From an uncultured Paracoccus sp. (GTDB taxonomy: Bacteria; Pseudomonadota; Alphaproteobacteria; Rhodobacterales; Rhodobacteraceae), in the NCBI RefSeq assembly GCF_946221145.1, contig NZ_CAMIOH010000039.1:1-20076 (forward strand): a DNA stretch of 20,076 bases, given 5' to 3'. Below the pieces are notes generated by a model. It was given only the letters and a program-made list of their open reading frames with translations. It made no database searches and was not told the DNA's origin. Both the position numbers and the translations under genes were made by a program. Below are positions 1 to 7,380 of the stretch, in pieces (position 1 is the first letter of the stretch; every line of letters begins with the position of its first letter).

Positions 1-515
1 AGGTCTTCCTTGTTCACGTCGATGACGAACAGCAGGTCCGGCAGGCCGCCCATGTGGCGGATGCCGCCCAGCGAGGCTTGCAGCTTGGCCTGCTCGCGCT
101 CCAGCTGCAGACGCTCTTTCTTGGTCATGCCTTCGGCGCCGCCGGCCATCGTCTCGTCGATGGCTTTCAGGCGGCTGATCGACTGGGACACGGTCTTCCA
201 GTTGGTCAGCGTGCCGCCCAGCCAGCGGTGGTTCATGTAGAACTGGGCCGAACGCTCGGCCGCGTCGGCGATGGGCTTCTGGGCCTGACGCTTGGTGCCG
301 ACGAACAGCACGCGGCCACCCTTGGCGACGGTGTCGCGCACGACCTGCAGCGCCGCGTCCAGCATCGGCAGCGTCTGGGTCAGGTCCAGGATGTGGATGC
401 CGTTGCGGTCGCCATAGATGAACTCCGCCATGCGCGGGTTCCAGCGTTGCGTCTGGTGACCATAGTGAACGCCAGCTTCCAACAGCTGACGCAGAGTGAA
501 TTCGGGAAGCGCCAT
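1..515 (-). CDS. rpsB: 30S ribosomal protein S2 (partial, C-terminus outside the window)
   Basis: This gene encodes small-subunit protein S2, which binds the 16S rRNA near the head/platform junction with S1 and is needed for translation initiation. The translation starts MALPEFTLRQLLEAGVHYG and continues through TQRWNPRMAEFIYG, FVGTKRQAQ and NHRWLGGTLTNWKTVSQSI, all hallmark S2 stretches. About 171 codons are visible of the roughly 250 usual in the family, and the left window edge cuts the rest, including the end of the second Rossmann-like half. The ATG at 515 is chosen because AAAGGA lies just upstream and the family begins MALP or MA. The gene is divergent from the hemolysin III gene and has its own candidate promoter and structured leader. 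In most bacteria tsf follows; it would lie left of this window. Confidence 0.97.
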   Translation of the reverse strand, partial: MALPEFTLRQLLEAGVHYGHQTQRWNPRMAEFIYGDRNGIHILDLTQTLPMLDAALQVVRDTVAKGGRVLFVGTKRQAQKPIADAAERSAQFYMNHRWLGGTLTNWKTVSQSISRLKAIDETMAGGAEGMTKKERLQLEREQAKLQASLGGIRHMGGLPDLLFVIDVNKED

Positions 516-574
516 TCCATGTCCTTTCCGGTTTGCGCCTTGGCAAGGGATTCAGAGCGAATGCCCCAACCGGT

Positions 575-606
575 GGACCATTTGCGGATTTCTCCCGCAA
601 CGGCCC
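575..606 (-). promoter_or_regulatory. Hairpin in the rpsB leader, possible S2 autoregulatory element
   Basis: On the minus strand GGGCC (606-602) can pair with GGTCC (579-575, one G-U), and TTGCGG (600-595) pairs perfectly with CCGCAA (587-582) around a 7-nt loop. The result is an 11-bp stem with a small internal loop, about 60 bases upstream of the rpsB start. S2 represses its own mRNA through a structured leader in other bacteria; that this hairpin does so here is inference. Confidence 0.4.
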
Positions 607-629
607 GCCCTTGCCTGTGAAGTGTGCGG

Positions 630-658
630 CAAATAGACGCTGCGTCCTGCATTTGCAA
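630..658 (-). promoter_or_regulatory. Candidate rpsB promoter
   Basis: Read on the minus strand there is TTGCAA (658-653), a 17-bp spacer and TATTTG (635-630). This predicts transcription starting near 623 and a leader of roughly 108 nt before the rpsB start codon. The spacing and the -35 box resemble the other candidate promoters in this window. The call is by eye only. Confidence 0.5.
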
Positions 659-705
659 GGACTTTTCCTGTTCCGATCACGTAAAACCTGAACAACCTGT
701 CAATT

Positions 706-721
706 GCAGGCCCGGGCCTGC
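706..721. repeat. Perfect 16-bp palindrome upstream of the hemolysin III gene
   Basis: GCAGGCCCGGGCCTGC reads the same on both strands. It lies 32 bases before the hemolysin III ATG and about 50 bases upstream of the rpsB -35 box, in the divergent intergenic region. It could be an operator or form a hairpin in a 5' leader. No function is assigned. Confidence 0.6.
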
Positions 722-753
722 TGGGGCAAGATCGGGCCATCAGGAGATTTGCG

Positions 754-1404
754 ATGATCGACAGTCCGGTTCGCTTTGGGCGGCGTTACGATTTCCAGGA
801 ATTGCTGGCCGACGGCATCGTCCATGCCATCGGCGTCCTGATGGCCGTGGTGGGCGTGGCGGTGCTGGTCTTTCAGGCCGCCGAATCGGCCAGCCGGGCG
901 GAACTTCTGGCCGTGACCATCTATGGCACCGGGCTGATCCTGGCGCTTGCGGTCTCTTTCATCTATAACATGCTGCCGCACTCGCCCCTGAAATGGTATC
1001 TGCGGCGGGCCGATCATTCTGCGATTTTCATCCTGATCGCAGCGACTTACACCCCTTTCCTTCAAAAAGCATCGGCCGATCCGACGGTTCTGGTGCTGCT
1101 GGTCTGCATCTGGACCATGGCCGCGCTTGGCGTCGCGCTGAAATGCCTGTTGCCGGGCCGCTATGACCGGCTTGCGATCCTGCTGTATATCCTCATGGGG
1201 TGGAGCGGGCTTGTCGCCTTCCGCCCCATCTCTGATTCTCTGCCACCGCTCTCCATGCTGCTGATCGTGATCGGCGGGATCGTCTATACCGTGGGCGTGA
1301 TCTTTCACGTCTGGGAAAAGCTGCGGTTCCAGAATGCGATCTGGCACAGTTTCGTGGTGACGGCTGCCGCGCTGCACTACGTCGCCGTCCTGTCTGCGAT
1401 TTAG
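754..1404 (+). CDS. Hemolysin III / PAQR family membrane protein
   Basis: This is a 216-residue polytopic membrane protein of the HlyIII (YqfA/TrhA) branch of the PAQR superfamily, predicted to have seven membrane helices in the inner membrane. The family motifs are present in order: E-x-x-A-D-G-I-V-H-A near residue 16, S-F-I-Y-N-M-L-P-H-S with DHSAIFILIAATYTP in the middle, and VWEKLRFQNAIWH-FVV with a final A-x-x-H near the C-terminus. The conserved Asp and His residues form a putative zinc site in PAQR proteins. The ATG at 754 follows CAGGAG with good spacing. E. coli YqfA/TrhA has been linked to membrane homeostasis and fatty-acid metabolism, but the true function and any haemolytic role here are unknown. 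The eda gene follows after about 100 bases, separated by an operator-like sequence. Confidence 0.93.
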   Translation: MIDSPVRFGRRYDFQELLADGIVHAIGVLMAVVGVAVLVFQAAESASRAELLAVTIYGTGLILALAVSFIYNMLPHSPLKWYLRRADHSAIFILIAATYTPFLQKASADPTVLVLLVCIWTMAALGVALKCLLPGRYDRLAILLYILMGWSGLVAFRPISDSLPPLSMLLIVIGGIVYTVGVIFHVWEKLRFQNAIWHSFVVTAAALHYVAVLSAI

Positions 1405-1417
1405 GTTAGCGTTATCA
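1404..1417. promoter_or_regulatory. LacI-family-like operator upstream of eda
   Basis: GGTTAGCGTTATCA fits the LacI-family operator pattern TGNTANCGNTANCA at nine of ten fixed positions; only the first T is changed. The dyad centres on the CG at 1410-1411. It starts on the last base of the hemolysin III stop codon and lies about 90 bases before the eda ATG. LacI-type regulators of sugar-acid and gluconate genes use such sites, which suits eda. The cognate regulator is not in this window. Confidence 0.45.
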
Positions 1418-1505
1418 TTTTTTGCCGCGCCGGTCGGCAAATCGCTTGCATCGTTGTTCGCCAGCAGGCAGTTTGCGCGCAAATCGCGGAACGGAAGGTG
1501 GCGCC

Positions 1506-2150
1506 ATGAACCCTCAAATCCAGTCGCAAAAGACCCGCGCCCTGTGTGTCCTGGCTCCGGTCATCCCGGTGATCGTGATCCAGAATGCCGACCGCGCGGC
1601 AGGTCTGGCGCAGGCACTCGTCTCGGGCGGCCTGCCGGTGCTGGAAATCACCCTGCGGTCGGACGCGGCCCTTGATGCGATCCGGGCGATGTCGGCCGTG
1701 TCCGGCGGGCATGTCGGCGCGGGCACGGTGCTGACGCCGGATGACGCGCGCCGCGCCAAGGACGCGGGGGCGACCTTCGCCGTCTCTCCCGGTCTGACCG
1801 ACCGCCTGATCGCGGCCTGCGAGGAGATCGAGCTGCCTCTGCTGCCCGGCGCCGCAACCGCGTCCGAGGTGATGCGCGCCGCCGATGCGGGCTATGACAT
1901 GCTGAAATTCTTCCCGGCCGAGGCGGTCGGCGGCGCCCCTGCCCTGAAATCGCTGGCCGGTCCCCTGCCCCGGATCAGCTTCTGCCCGACCGGCGGCATC
2001 ACAACAGCCAATGCCGCCAGCTATCTGTCGCTGCCCAACGTGGTCTGCGTCGGCGGCAGCTGGATCGCCACCGATTCCGATGTCAGCGCCGAAAACTGGG
2101 GCGCCATCCAGGAACGCGCCCATGCAGCGTCCCGCCTGAACCGGGGCTGA
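1506..2150 (+). CDS. eda: 2-dehydro-3-deoxy-phosphogluconate (KDPG) aldolase
   Basis: This class I aldolase cleaves KDPG to pyruvate and glyceraldehyde 3-phosphate in the Entner-Doudoroff pathway in the cytoplasm. The 214-residue protein has the family length. Visible motifs are PVIVIQ at the N-terminus, GGLPVLEITLRS with the catalytic Glu, GAGTVLTPDDARRAKDAGA, FAVSPGLT, LPGAATASEVM, and GYDMLKFFPAE with the Schiff-base Lys, followed by FCPTGGIT and the phosphate-binding end GGSWIA. The ATG at 1506 is preceded by GGAAGG. edd, zwf and pgl are not adjacent, so this is a lone eda. It is followed two bases after its stop by an MFS transporter gene, so the two are probably cotranscribed. A LacI-like operator lies upstream. 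Confidence 0.96.
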   Translation: MNPQIQSQKTRALCVLAPVIPVIVIQNADRAAGLAQALVSGGLPVLEITLRSDAALDAIRAMSAVSGGHVGAGTVLTPDDARRAKDAGATFAVSPGLTDRLIAACEEIELPLLPGAATASEVMRAADAGYDMLKFFPAEAVGGAPALKSLAGPLPRISFCPTGGITTANAASYLSLPNVVCVGGSWIATDSDVSAENWGAIQERAHAASRLNRG

Positions 2151-2152
2151 TC

Positions 2153-3355
2153 TTGGTCCCCGACGACCGGCGGGCCCGCCGCAACGTGATCGTGCTGGTC
2201 GGGGCGCAGGCGATCCTGGGCGCGCAGATGTCGGTGATCTTTATCGTCGGCGGGCTGGCCGGTCAGATCCTGGCGCCCCATCCCTGCATCGCCACCCTGC
2301 CCTTGTCGATGATCGTCCTGGGGTCCGCGCTGACCGCGCGCCCCCTCGCCCGCTTCATGCAGGCGCGGGGACGGCAGGCAGGGTTTCTGCTGGCCGTGCT
2401 TGCGGGTGCGGCGGGTGCGGCCCTTGCGGCCTGGGGCCTGTCTGCCGGATCCTTCTGGCTGTTCATGGCCGGATCGCTGCTGACGGGCATCTATATGTCG
2501 GCGCAGGGCTTTTACCGATTCGCCGCGACCGACCTCGCATCCGAGGATTTCGCCCCCCGCGCCATCAGCTGGGTGATGGCGGGCGGGCTGGCGGCGGCGA
2601 TCATTGGCCCGGCGGTGGTGCGCGCGACGGACGGGCTGACGGCGATCCCCTTCCTGGCGACCTATCTGGCGGTGATCGGGCTGAACGCGATTGGGCCGTT
2701 CCTGTTCGCGTTCCTGGACAGCCCCCGCCCCGTGGCCGCGGCAAGCCAGCCCGTGATGGGCCGCGGCGCCATGGACCTGATCCGCCAGCCGCAGATCGCC
2801 GTGGCGATGATCTGCGGCATGGTGTCCTATGCGCTGATGAACCTGGTGATGACCTCGACCCCGCTGGCGGTGGTCGGCTGCGGTTTTGCCCCCACGGATG
2901 TCGCCAATATCATCAGTTGGCACGTGCTGGCGATGTTCGGTCCCAGCTTCTTCACCGGGCACCTGATCGCCCGCTTCGGTGCCGAAAGGATCGTCGCCAT
3001 CGGCCTGCTGCTGCTGGCCTTTGCGGGCGCCACCGCCTTGTCGGGGGTGGAACTGCCGCATTTCTTCGGCGCGCTGATCCTGTTGGGGATGGGTTGGAAT
3101 TTCGGCTATATCGGCGCGACCGCCATGCTGACCCGCGCCCACACGCCCGAGGAGCGGGGCCGGGTGCAGGGCCTGAATGACGCGGTGGTGTTCGGCGGCG
3201 TCTTCCTGGCCTCGTTGTCATCCGGCGGGCTGATGAATTGCAGCGGCGGATCGGTCGTCGCGGGCTGGAACGCGGTGAACCTGGCCATGCTGCCGTTTCT
3301 GGTGCTGGCTGGCGGCGCGCTGATCTGGCTGATGCTGCGCCCGAAGGATGCGTAG
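2153..3355 (+). CDS. MFS transporter, substrate unknown
   Basis: This 400-residue protein has about twelve hydrophobic helices and the layout of a major facilitator superfamily permease of the inner membrane. The loop TRAHTPEERGRVQGLNDAVV before helix 11 resembles the cytoplasmic loop of drug or metabolite efflux-type MFS proteins, and a basic patch RFMQARGRQAG lies between helices 2 and 3. The start is taken as TTG at 2153, two bases after the eda stop. No strong ribosome binding site is seen, so translation is probably coupled to eda; GTG at 2186 is an alternative start. Cotranscription with eda hints at a sugar-acid or related metabolite, but the sequence alone does not show a substrate or direction. 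A hairpin-bearing intergenic element follows the stop codon. Confidence 0.88.
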   Translation: MVPDDRRARRNVIVLVGAQAILGAQMSVIFIVGGLAGQILAPHPCIATLPLSMIVLGSALTARPLARFMQARGRQAGFLLAVLAGAAGAALAAWGLSAGSFWLFMAGSLLTGIYMSAQGFYRFAATDLASEDFAPRAISWVMAGGLAAAIIGPAVVRATDGLTAIPFLATYLAVIGLNAIGPFLFAFLDSPRPVAAASQPVMGRGAMDLIRQPQIAVAMICGMVSYALMNLVMTSTPLAVVGCGFAPTDVANIISWHVLAMFGPSFFTGHLIARFGAERIVAIGLLLLAFAGATALSGVELPHFFGALILLGMGWNFGYIGATAMLTRAHTPEERGRVQGLNDAVVFGGVFLASLSSGGLMNCSGGSVVAGWNAVNLAMLPFLVLAGGALIWLMLRPKDA

Positions 3356-3402
3356 CGGCGGGGGCCAGCCCCCGCACCCCCGGGATATTTAAGCCAAAGT
3401 GA
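3356..3402. repeat. Intergenic hairpin element, copy 1 (between MFS and xseA)
   Basis: A 7-bp perfect stem (3358-3364 with 3369-3375, loop CCAG) is followed by GGGATATTT (3382-3390), which is AAATATCCC on the other strand. The element fills the gap between two convergent genes. The AAATATCCC core recurs at 6292-6300, again beside a GC-rich hairpin. It may act as a terminator for one or both genes, although no long U-tract is present. From memory, elements of this kind are common in Rhodobacteraceae intergenic regions. Confidence 0.55.
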
Positions 3403-3405
3403 ATA

Positions 3406-4959
3406 TCAGAACAGCGATTTCTGTTCCGGCGGCTTTGACTTGCGCGCGGCTTTTGGCGTGCCCTCGGGCCGCGCCTGGACCCGGCCATCGGCGAATTCCA
3501 GTTCCACCTGCGGGGTCTGACGAGCGGCCTGGGCGGATGTGATCACACCGTCCGGCCCTCGTACGACAACGAAGCCGCGCTTCAGCGTTTCGGTATAGCC
3601 CAGCGACAGCCGCATCCGGTCAACGCGATGCAGCGCCTCGGTCCGGGCGCGAATCCCGCGCCGGGCGGCACCGTCAAGGCGCCGCGTCAGATCCGCCAGC
3701 CGCTGATCCTGCTGCCCGATCGACCGCCGTACCGCCGCGATCACCCGCGCCAGCGAGGCGTCCAGCCGTTCCCCCATCGCCACCATCCGATCGCGACGCC
3801 GTTCCAGCCTGCGCGAGGTAGCAGCGTCCAGACGGTGTGCCAAGCCGTGCAGCGCATGGCCCTTGCGATCCGTGAAACGCCGCAGCAGGGCGACCGGCAT
3901 GGGCCGCACCGCCAACTGATGCCTGCGGCTGCGCACCAGCCCGTGCAGCGCCGGATCCAGCCGCCCGGCCCACAGATCCAGCCGCTGCCGCGCGGCTTCG
4001 GTCAGCGCGGTGGGGCGGCCAAGCGCCCGCGACAGGTCGCGCAGTCGCTGGCGGGGGCGGTCGATGTGATGCTGGCTGGATCGCGTCCGCCGGGCCTGCG
4101 ATTCGGCCAGCCGCGCCGACAGATCGGCCAGCACCGGCACCGCCATTTCCGCCGCGGCGGTCGGCGTCGGCGCCCGCCGATCCGAGGCAAAGTCGATCAG
4201 CGTGGTGTCGGTTTCATGCCCCACGGCCGAGATCAGCGGAATGCGGCTGTCGGCGGCGGCGCGGACCACGGCTTCTTCGTTGAAACCCCACAGATCCTCC
4301 AGACTGCCGCCGCCGCGCGCCACGATCAGCAGGTCGGGGCGCGGGATCGGGCCGCCATGCGGCAAGGCATTGAACCCGCGGATCGCGGCCACGACCTGCG
4401 GCGCACACCCCTCGCCCTGCACGGCGACCGGCCAGATCAGAACCCGCGTCGGAAACCGGTCGCGCAGCCGGTGCAGGATGTCGCGGATCACGGCCCCCGA
4501 CGGCGAGGTCACGACCCCGATCACGCGCGGCAGAAACGGCAACGGACGCTTGCGCGCGTCATCGAACAGCCCTTCGGCAGCCAGGGCCAGGCGGCGCTTT
4601 TCCAGCATCGCCATCAGCGCGCCAAGGCCCGCCGGTTCGATCTGATCGACGATCAGCTGGTATTTCGACTGGCCCGGAAAGGTGGTCAGGCGCCCCGTGG
4701 CGATGACCTCCATCCCTTCTTCCGGGCGCTGCGCCAGCTTGCCTGCCTGCCCTTTCCAGGTCACGGCGGCCAGAACAGACCGGTCATCTTTCAGGTCGAA
4801 ATACAGATGCCCCGAGGACGGCCGCGACACGCGCCCGATTTCCCCCCGCACACGGACCCGGCCGAACTGGTCTTCCAGGCTGCGCTTGACCGCGCCCGAC
4901 AGTTCGGACACCGTGAATTCGTGCGCGTTGCTGCCCGGCGCGTCTTCCAGCAAATCCAT
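3406..4959 (-). CDS. xseA: Exodeoxyribonuclease VII large subunit
   Basis: This is the catalytic large subunit of exonuclease VII, which with several XseB small subunits degrades single-stranded DNA from both ends during repair. The 517-residue protein starts with an OB-fold (about residues 12-115; EFTVSELSGAVK, GEIGRVSRPSSGHLYFDLKD). The catalytic domain follows, with RVIGVVTSPSGAVIRDILH, DLLIVARGGGSLEDLWGFNE, SAVGHETDTTLIDFASDRRA and PTPTAAAE. The C-terminal half is rich in Arg, Leu and Ala, as expected for the helical region that binds XseB. It is longer than the E. coli protein (456 aa) by a tail of about 50 residues ending KSKPPEQKSLF. The ATG at 4959 follows AAGGGGAA. The gene is divergent from purD over a 62-bp gap, and xseB is not adjacent. 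Confidence 0.97.
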   Translation of the reverse strand: MDLLEDAPGSNAHEFTVSELSGAVKRSLEDQFGRVRVRGEIGRVSRPSSGHLYFDLKDDRSVLAAVTWKGQAGKLAQRPEEGMEVIATGRLTTFPGQSKYQLIVDQIEPAGLGALMAMLEKRRLALAAEGLFDDARKRPLPFLPRVIGVVTSPSGAVIRDILHRLRDRFPTRVLIWPVAVQGEGCAPQVVAAIRGFNALPHGGPIPRPDLLIVARGGGSLEDLWGFNEEAVVRAAADSRIPLISAVGHETDTTLIDFASDRRAPTPTAAAEMAVPVLADLSARLAESQARRTRSSQHHIDRPRQRLRDLSRALGRPTALTEAARQRLDLWAGRLDPALHGLVRSRRHQLAVRPMPVALLRRFTDRKGHALHGLAHRLDAATSRRLERRRDRMVAMGERLDASLARVIAAVRRSIGQQDQRLADLTRRLDGAARRGIRARTEALHRVDRMRLSLGYTETLKRGFVVVRGPDGVITSAQAARQTPQVELEFADGRVQARPEGTPKAARKSKPPEQKSLF

Positions 4960-4964
4960 GCGTC

Positions 4965-4993
4965 TTGTTCCCCTTCGCAGGCCAGACTAGAAC
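4965..4993 (+). promoter_or_regulatory. Candidate purD promoter
   Basis: TTGTTC (4965-4970), a 17-bp spacer and TAGAAC (4988-4993) predict a start near 5000 and a leader of about 22 nt. The -35 region overlaps the xseA ribosome binding site on the other strand, so the divergent signals are interleaved in 62 bp. Confidence 0.5.
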
Positions 4994-5021
4994 GCCGCGA
5001 CCAGAAGCGAAAGGGCGGCCC

Positions 5022-6278
5022 ATGAACATCCTGATCCTCGGCGGCGGCGGACGCGAACATGCGTTGGCCTGGGCGATCCGGCAGAACCCGAAATGCGACC
5101 GCCTGATCGTGGCGCCGGGAAATGCGGGCATCGCCAATGTCGCGGAATGCGCTGACCTGAATATCCTGTCGCGTGCGGAAGTCCTGGAGTTCGCCCAGGA
5201 AAATGCCATCGACTTCGTGGTGGTCGGACCCGAGGCCCCGCTCGCCGCAGGCGTGTCCGACGCGTTGCGCGATGCCGGATTCCTGGTGTTCGGGCCGTCC
5301 CAGGCCGCAGCGCAGCTCGAGGCTTCGAAGACCTTTACCAAGGAAATCTGCGACGCCTGCGGGGCGCCCACCGCCGCCTGGGCGCGTTTTGCCGATGCTG
5401 CTGGCGCCCGCGATTACGTCACCGCCCAGGGCGCGCCCATCGTCGTCAAGGCGGACGGGCTGGCTGCCGGGAAAGGCGTCACCGTGGCCGAAACCGTCGA
5501 TCAGGCCCATGCCGCCATCGACGCCATCTTCGACGGCGAATTCGGCGACATGTCCGTGGTCATCGAAGACTTCATGGCAGGCGAGGAAGCCAGCTTCTTC
5601 ATCCTTTGCGACGGCACCGACTGCCTGCCCATCGGCACCGCCCAGGACCACAAGCGCGCAGGCGACGGCGATACCGGCCCGAATACCGGCGGAATGGGCG
5701 CATACAGCCCGGCGCCGATCCTGACCGATGCCTTGCAGGATCAGGTGATGGCGCAGATCGTGCAACCCACGGTGGCTGAAATGGCTGCGCGCGGGATGCC
5801 GTTCCAGGGCGTTCTCTACGTCGGCCTGATGATCGAAGAGGGCCGCGCCCGGCTGGTCGAATACAATGTCCGTTTCGGCGACCCGGAATGTCAGGTGCTG
5901 ATGATGCGCCTTGGCGCGCAGGTGCTGGATCTGCTGCTGGCCTGCGCGCAGGGGCGGCTGGCGGATGTCACCGTCAACTGGGCCGACGATCACGCGCTGA
6001 GCGTGGTCATGGCCGCAGACGGCTATCCCGGACCCTATGCGAAGGGCAGCGTCATCAAGGGCCTGGACGCGCTGTCGGAATCCAGTTTCGAGATGACATT
6101 CCACGCGGGAACTGCCCTGCAGGACGGGCAGACCATCGCCACCGGCGGCCGGGTTCTGGCCTGTACCGGACGCGGCGCCACCCTGGCCCAGGCGCATCAG
6201 CGCGCCTATGCCCAGGTCGATGCGATCGACTGGCCGGGCGGCGTCTGTCGCCGCGATATCGGCTGGCGCGCGCTGTAG
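5022..6278 (+). CDS. purD: Phosphoribosylamine-glycine ligase (GAR synthetase)
   Basis: PurD joins phosphoribosylamine to glycine with ATP, the second step of de novo purine synthesis. The 418-residue cytoplasmic enzyme has the usual length. It opens with MNILILGGGGREHALAW, the N-terminal domain glycine loop. Next come VVGPEAPLAAGV, LEASKTFTKE and the ATP-grasp stretch IVVKADGLAAGKGV. The family signature QDHKRAGDGDTGPNTGGMGA lies at residues 208-227 and the metal-site segment EYNVRFGDPECQ follows. The ATG at 5022 follows GAAAGGG. The gene lies two genes from nothing else in the purine pathway except prs, which makes the PRPP consumed upstream of this step and converges on it. A hairpin element follows the stop. 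Confidence 0.98.
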   Translation: MNILILGGGGREHALAWAIRQNPKCDRLIVAPGNAGIANVAECADLNILSRAEVLEFAQENAIDFVVVGPEAPLAAGVSDALRDAGFLVFGPSQAAAQLEASKTFTKEICDACGAPTAAWARFADAAGARDYVTAQGAPIVVKADGLAAGKGVTVAETVDQAHAAIDAIFDGEFGDMSVVIEDFMAGEEASFFILCDGTDCLPIGTAQDHKRAGDGDTGPNTGGMGAYSPAPILTDALQDQVMAQIVQPTVAEMAARGMPFQGVLYVGLMIEEGRARLVEYNVRFGDPECQVLMMRLGAQVLDLLLACAQGRLADVTVNWADDHALSVVMAADGYPGPYAKGSVIKGLDALSESSFEMTFHAGTALQDGQTIATGGRVLACTGRGATLAQAHQRAYAQVDAIDWPGGVCRRDIGWRAL

Positions 6279-6280
6279 GT

Positions 6281-6326
6281 CTTCTTCACGCAAATATCCC
6301 CGCCGGAGGCATCCGACGGGGGCCGC
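6281..6326. repeat. Intergenic hairpin element, copy 2 (between purD and prs)
   Basis: TTCTTC (6282-6287) is followed by GCAAATATCCC (6290-6300) and a hairpin pairing CCCCG (6298-6302) with CGGGG (6317-6321), plus CGGA with TCCG around the loop GGCA. It lies between convergent genes, as does copy 1, and shares TTCTTC, GCAAATAT and GGAGGC with the degenerate copy at 19103-19129. It is probably a transcription end for purD, prs or both. Confidence 0.55.
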
Positions 6327-6330
6327 AGGC

Positions 6331-7350
6331 TTACAGGCTGGAATACAGCCCTTCATAGATCGGCAGCAGCGTATCCGTCTCGAACAGGCTGCTGACCGAG
6401 GTGCCGTTCCAGATGTTCAGGATCGCTTGCGTGAACATCGGCGCGGTCGGGACGATGCGGATATTGGGCGCCGCTTTCACCGCCTCGGTCGGCTGGATCG
6501 AATCGGTGATGACCAGCGATTTCATCACGGACTTGCTGACCCGTTCCACCGCCGGGCCGGACAGAACGCCATGGGTGATATAGGCATGAACCTCGGTCGC
6601 ACCGCTGTCGGTCAGCGTCTGCGCGGCCTTCACCAGCGTGCCCGCAGTATCGCAGATGTCGTCCACGATGATGCAGACCTTGCCCTCGACATCGCCGATG
6701 ACGGTCATCTCGGCCACCTCGCCCGCCTTCTCGCGCCGCTTGTCGACGATGGACAGGGGCGCGCCGATCCGGGTCGCGAGCTCCCTTGCCCGCGCCACGC
6801 CGCCCACATCGGGCGACACCACCATAAGATCCTGCATCCGGCCGCGGAAATGATGCTGCACGTCCAGGGCAAAGACCGGGGCGGCATAGAGGTTGTCCAC
6901 CGGAATGTCGAAGAACCCCTGGATCTGCGCCGCATGCAGATCCAGCGTCAGCACCCGGTCGATCCCGGCCTCGGTCAGCAGGTTCGCCACCAGCTTGGCG
7001 CTGATCGGGGTGCGGGCCTTGGCGCGGCGATCCTGCCGGGCATAGCCGAAATAGGGGATGACCGCCGTGATTCGCGCCGCCGAGGACCGCTTCAGCGCGT
7101 CCGACATGATCAGCAGTTCCATCAGGTTGTCATTCGCCGGGTTCGAGGTCGGCTGGATGATGTACATATCCTCGCCCCGGACGTTCTCGAACACCTCGAC
7201 GAAGATTTCCTGGTCGTTGAAACGCTCGACCCGCGCATCGCACAGGCTGACATTCATGCCCCGGTGCATCGACATGCGCCGCGCTATGGCCGCCGCCAGG
7301 GTGCGGTTGGCGTTGCCAGAGATCAGCTTGGGTTCGGTCATGACGGGCAT
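6331..7350 (-). CDS. prs: Ribose-phosphate pyrophosphokinase (PRPP synthetase)
   Basis: Prs transfers pyrophosphate from ATP to ribose 5-phosphate, giving PRPP for purine, pyrimidine, histidine, tryptophan and NAD synthesis. The 339-residue protein carries KLISGNAN at the start, then ERFNDQEIFVEV, PYFGYARQDRRA, LTLDLHAAQIQGFF, VSPDVGG with basic VDKRRE, and the PRPP-binding loop VDDICDTAGT at residues 229-238. ITHGVLSGPAVER follows. The ATG at 7350 is preferred because AAAGG sits at good spacing before it. ATG at 7341 lacks a ribosome binding site, and upstream ATGs at 7446 and 7437 would run into the divergent gene with no homology. It is slightly longer than the E. coli enzyme (315 aa), as is usual in this bacterial group from memory. 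It diverges from the DsbA-like gene. Confidence 0.97.
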   Translation of the reverse strand: MPVMTEPKLISGNANRTLAAAIARRMSMHRGMNVSLCDARVERFNDQEIFVEVFENVRGEDMYIIQPTSNPANDNLMELLIMSDALKRSSAARITAVIPYFGYARQDRRAKARTPISAKLVANLLTEAGIDRVLTLDLHAAQIQGFFDIPVDNLYAAPVFALDVQHHFRGRMQDLMVVSPDVGGVARARELATRIGAPLSIVDKRREKAGEVAEMTVIGDVEGKVCIIVDDICDTAGTLVKAAQTLTDSGATEVHAYITHGVLSGPAVERVSKSVMKSLVITDSIQPTEAVKAAPNIRIVPTAPMFTQAILNIWNGTSVSSLFETDTLLPIYEGLYSSL

Positions 7351-7380
7351 CGATGGGCCTTTCGCGGGGGATTCGCCAGA

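Noticed and set aside
1423..1442. TTGCCG / CGGCAA hairpin after the hemolysin III gene as a terminator.
   Set aside because: The T-run comes before, not after, the hairpin on the plus strand, so it would not work as an intrinsic terminator in that direction.
3628..5025. Long plus-strand frame opposite xseA.
   Set aside because: It is antisense to a well-supported gene, rich in Arg, Pro, Gln and His without any family motif, and lacks a ribosome binding site.
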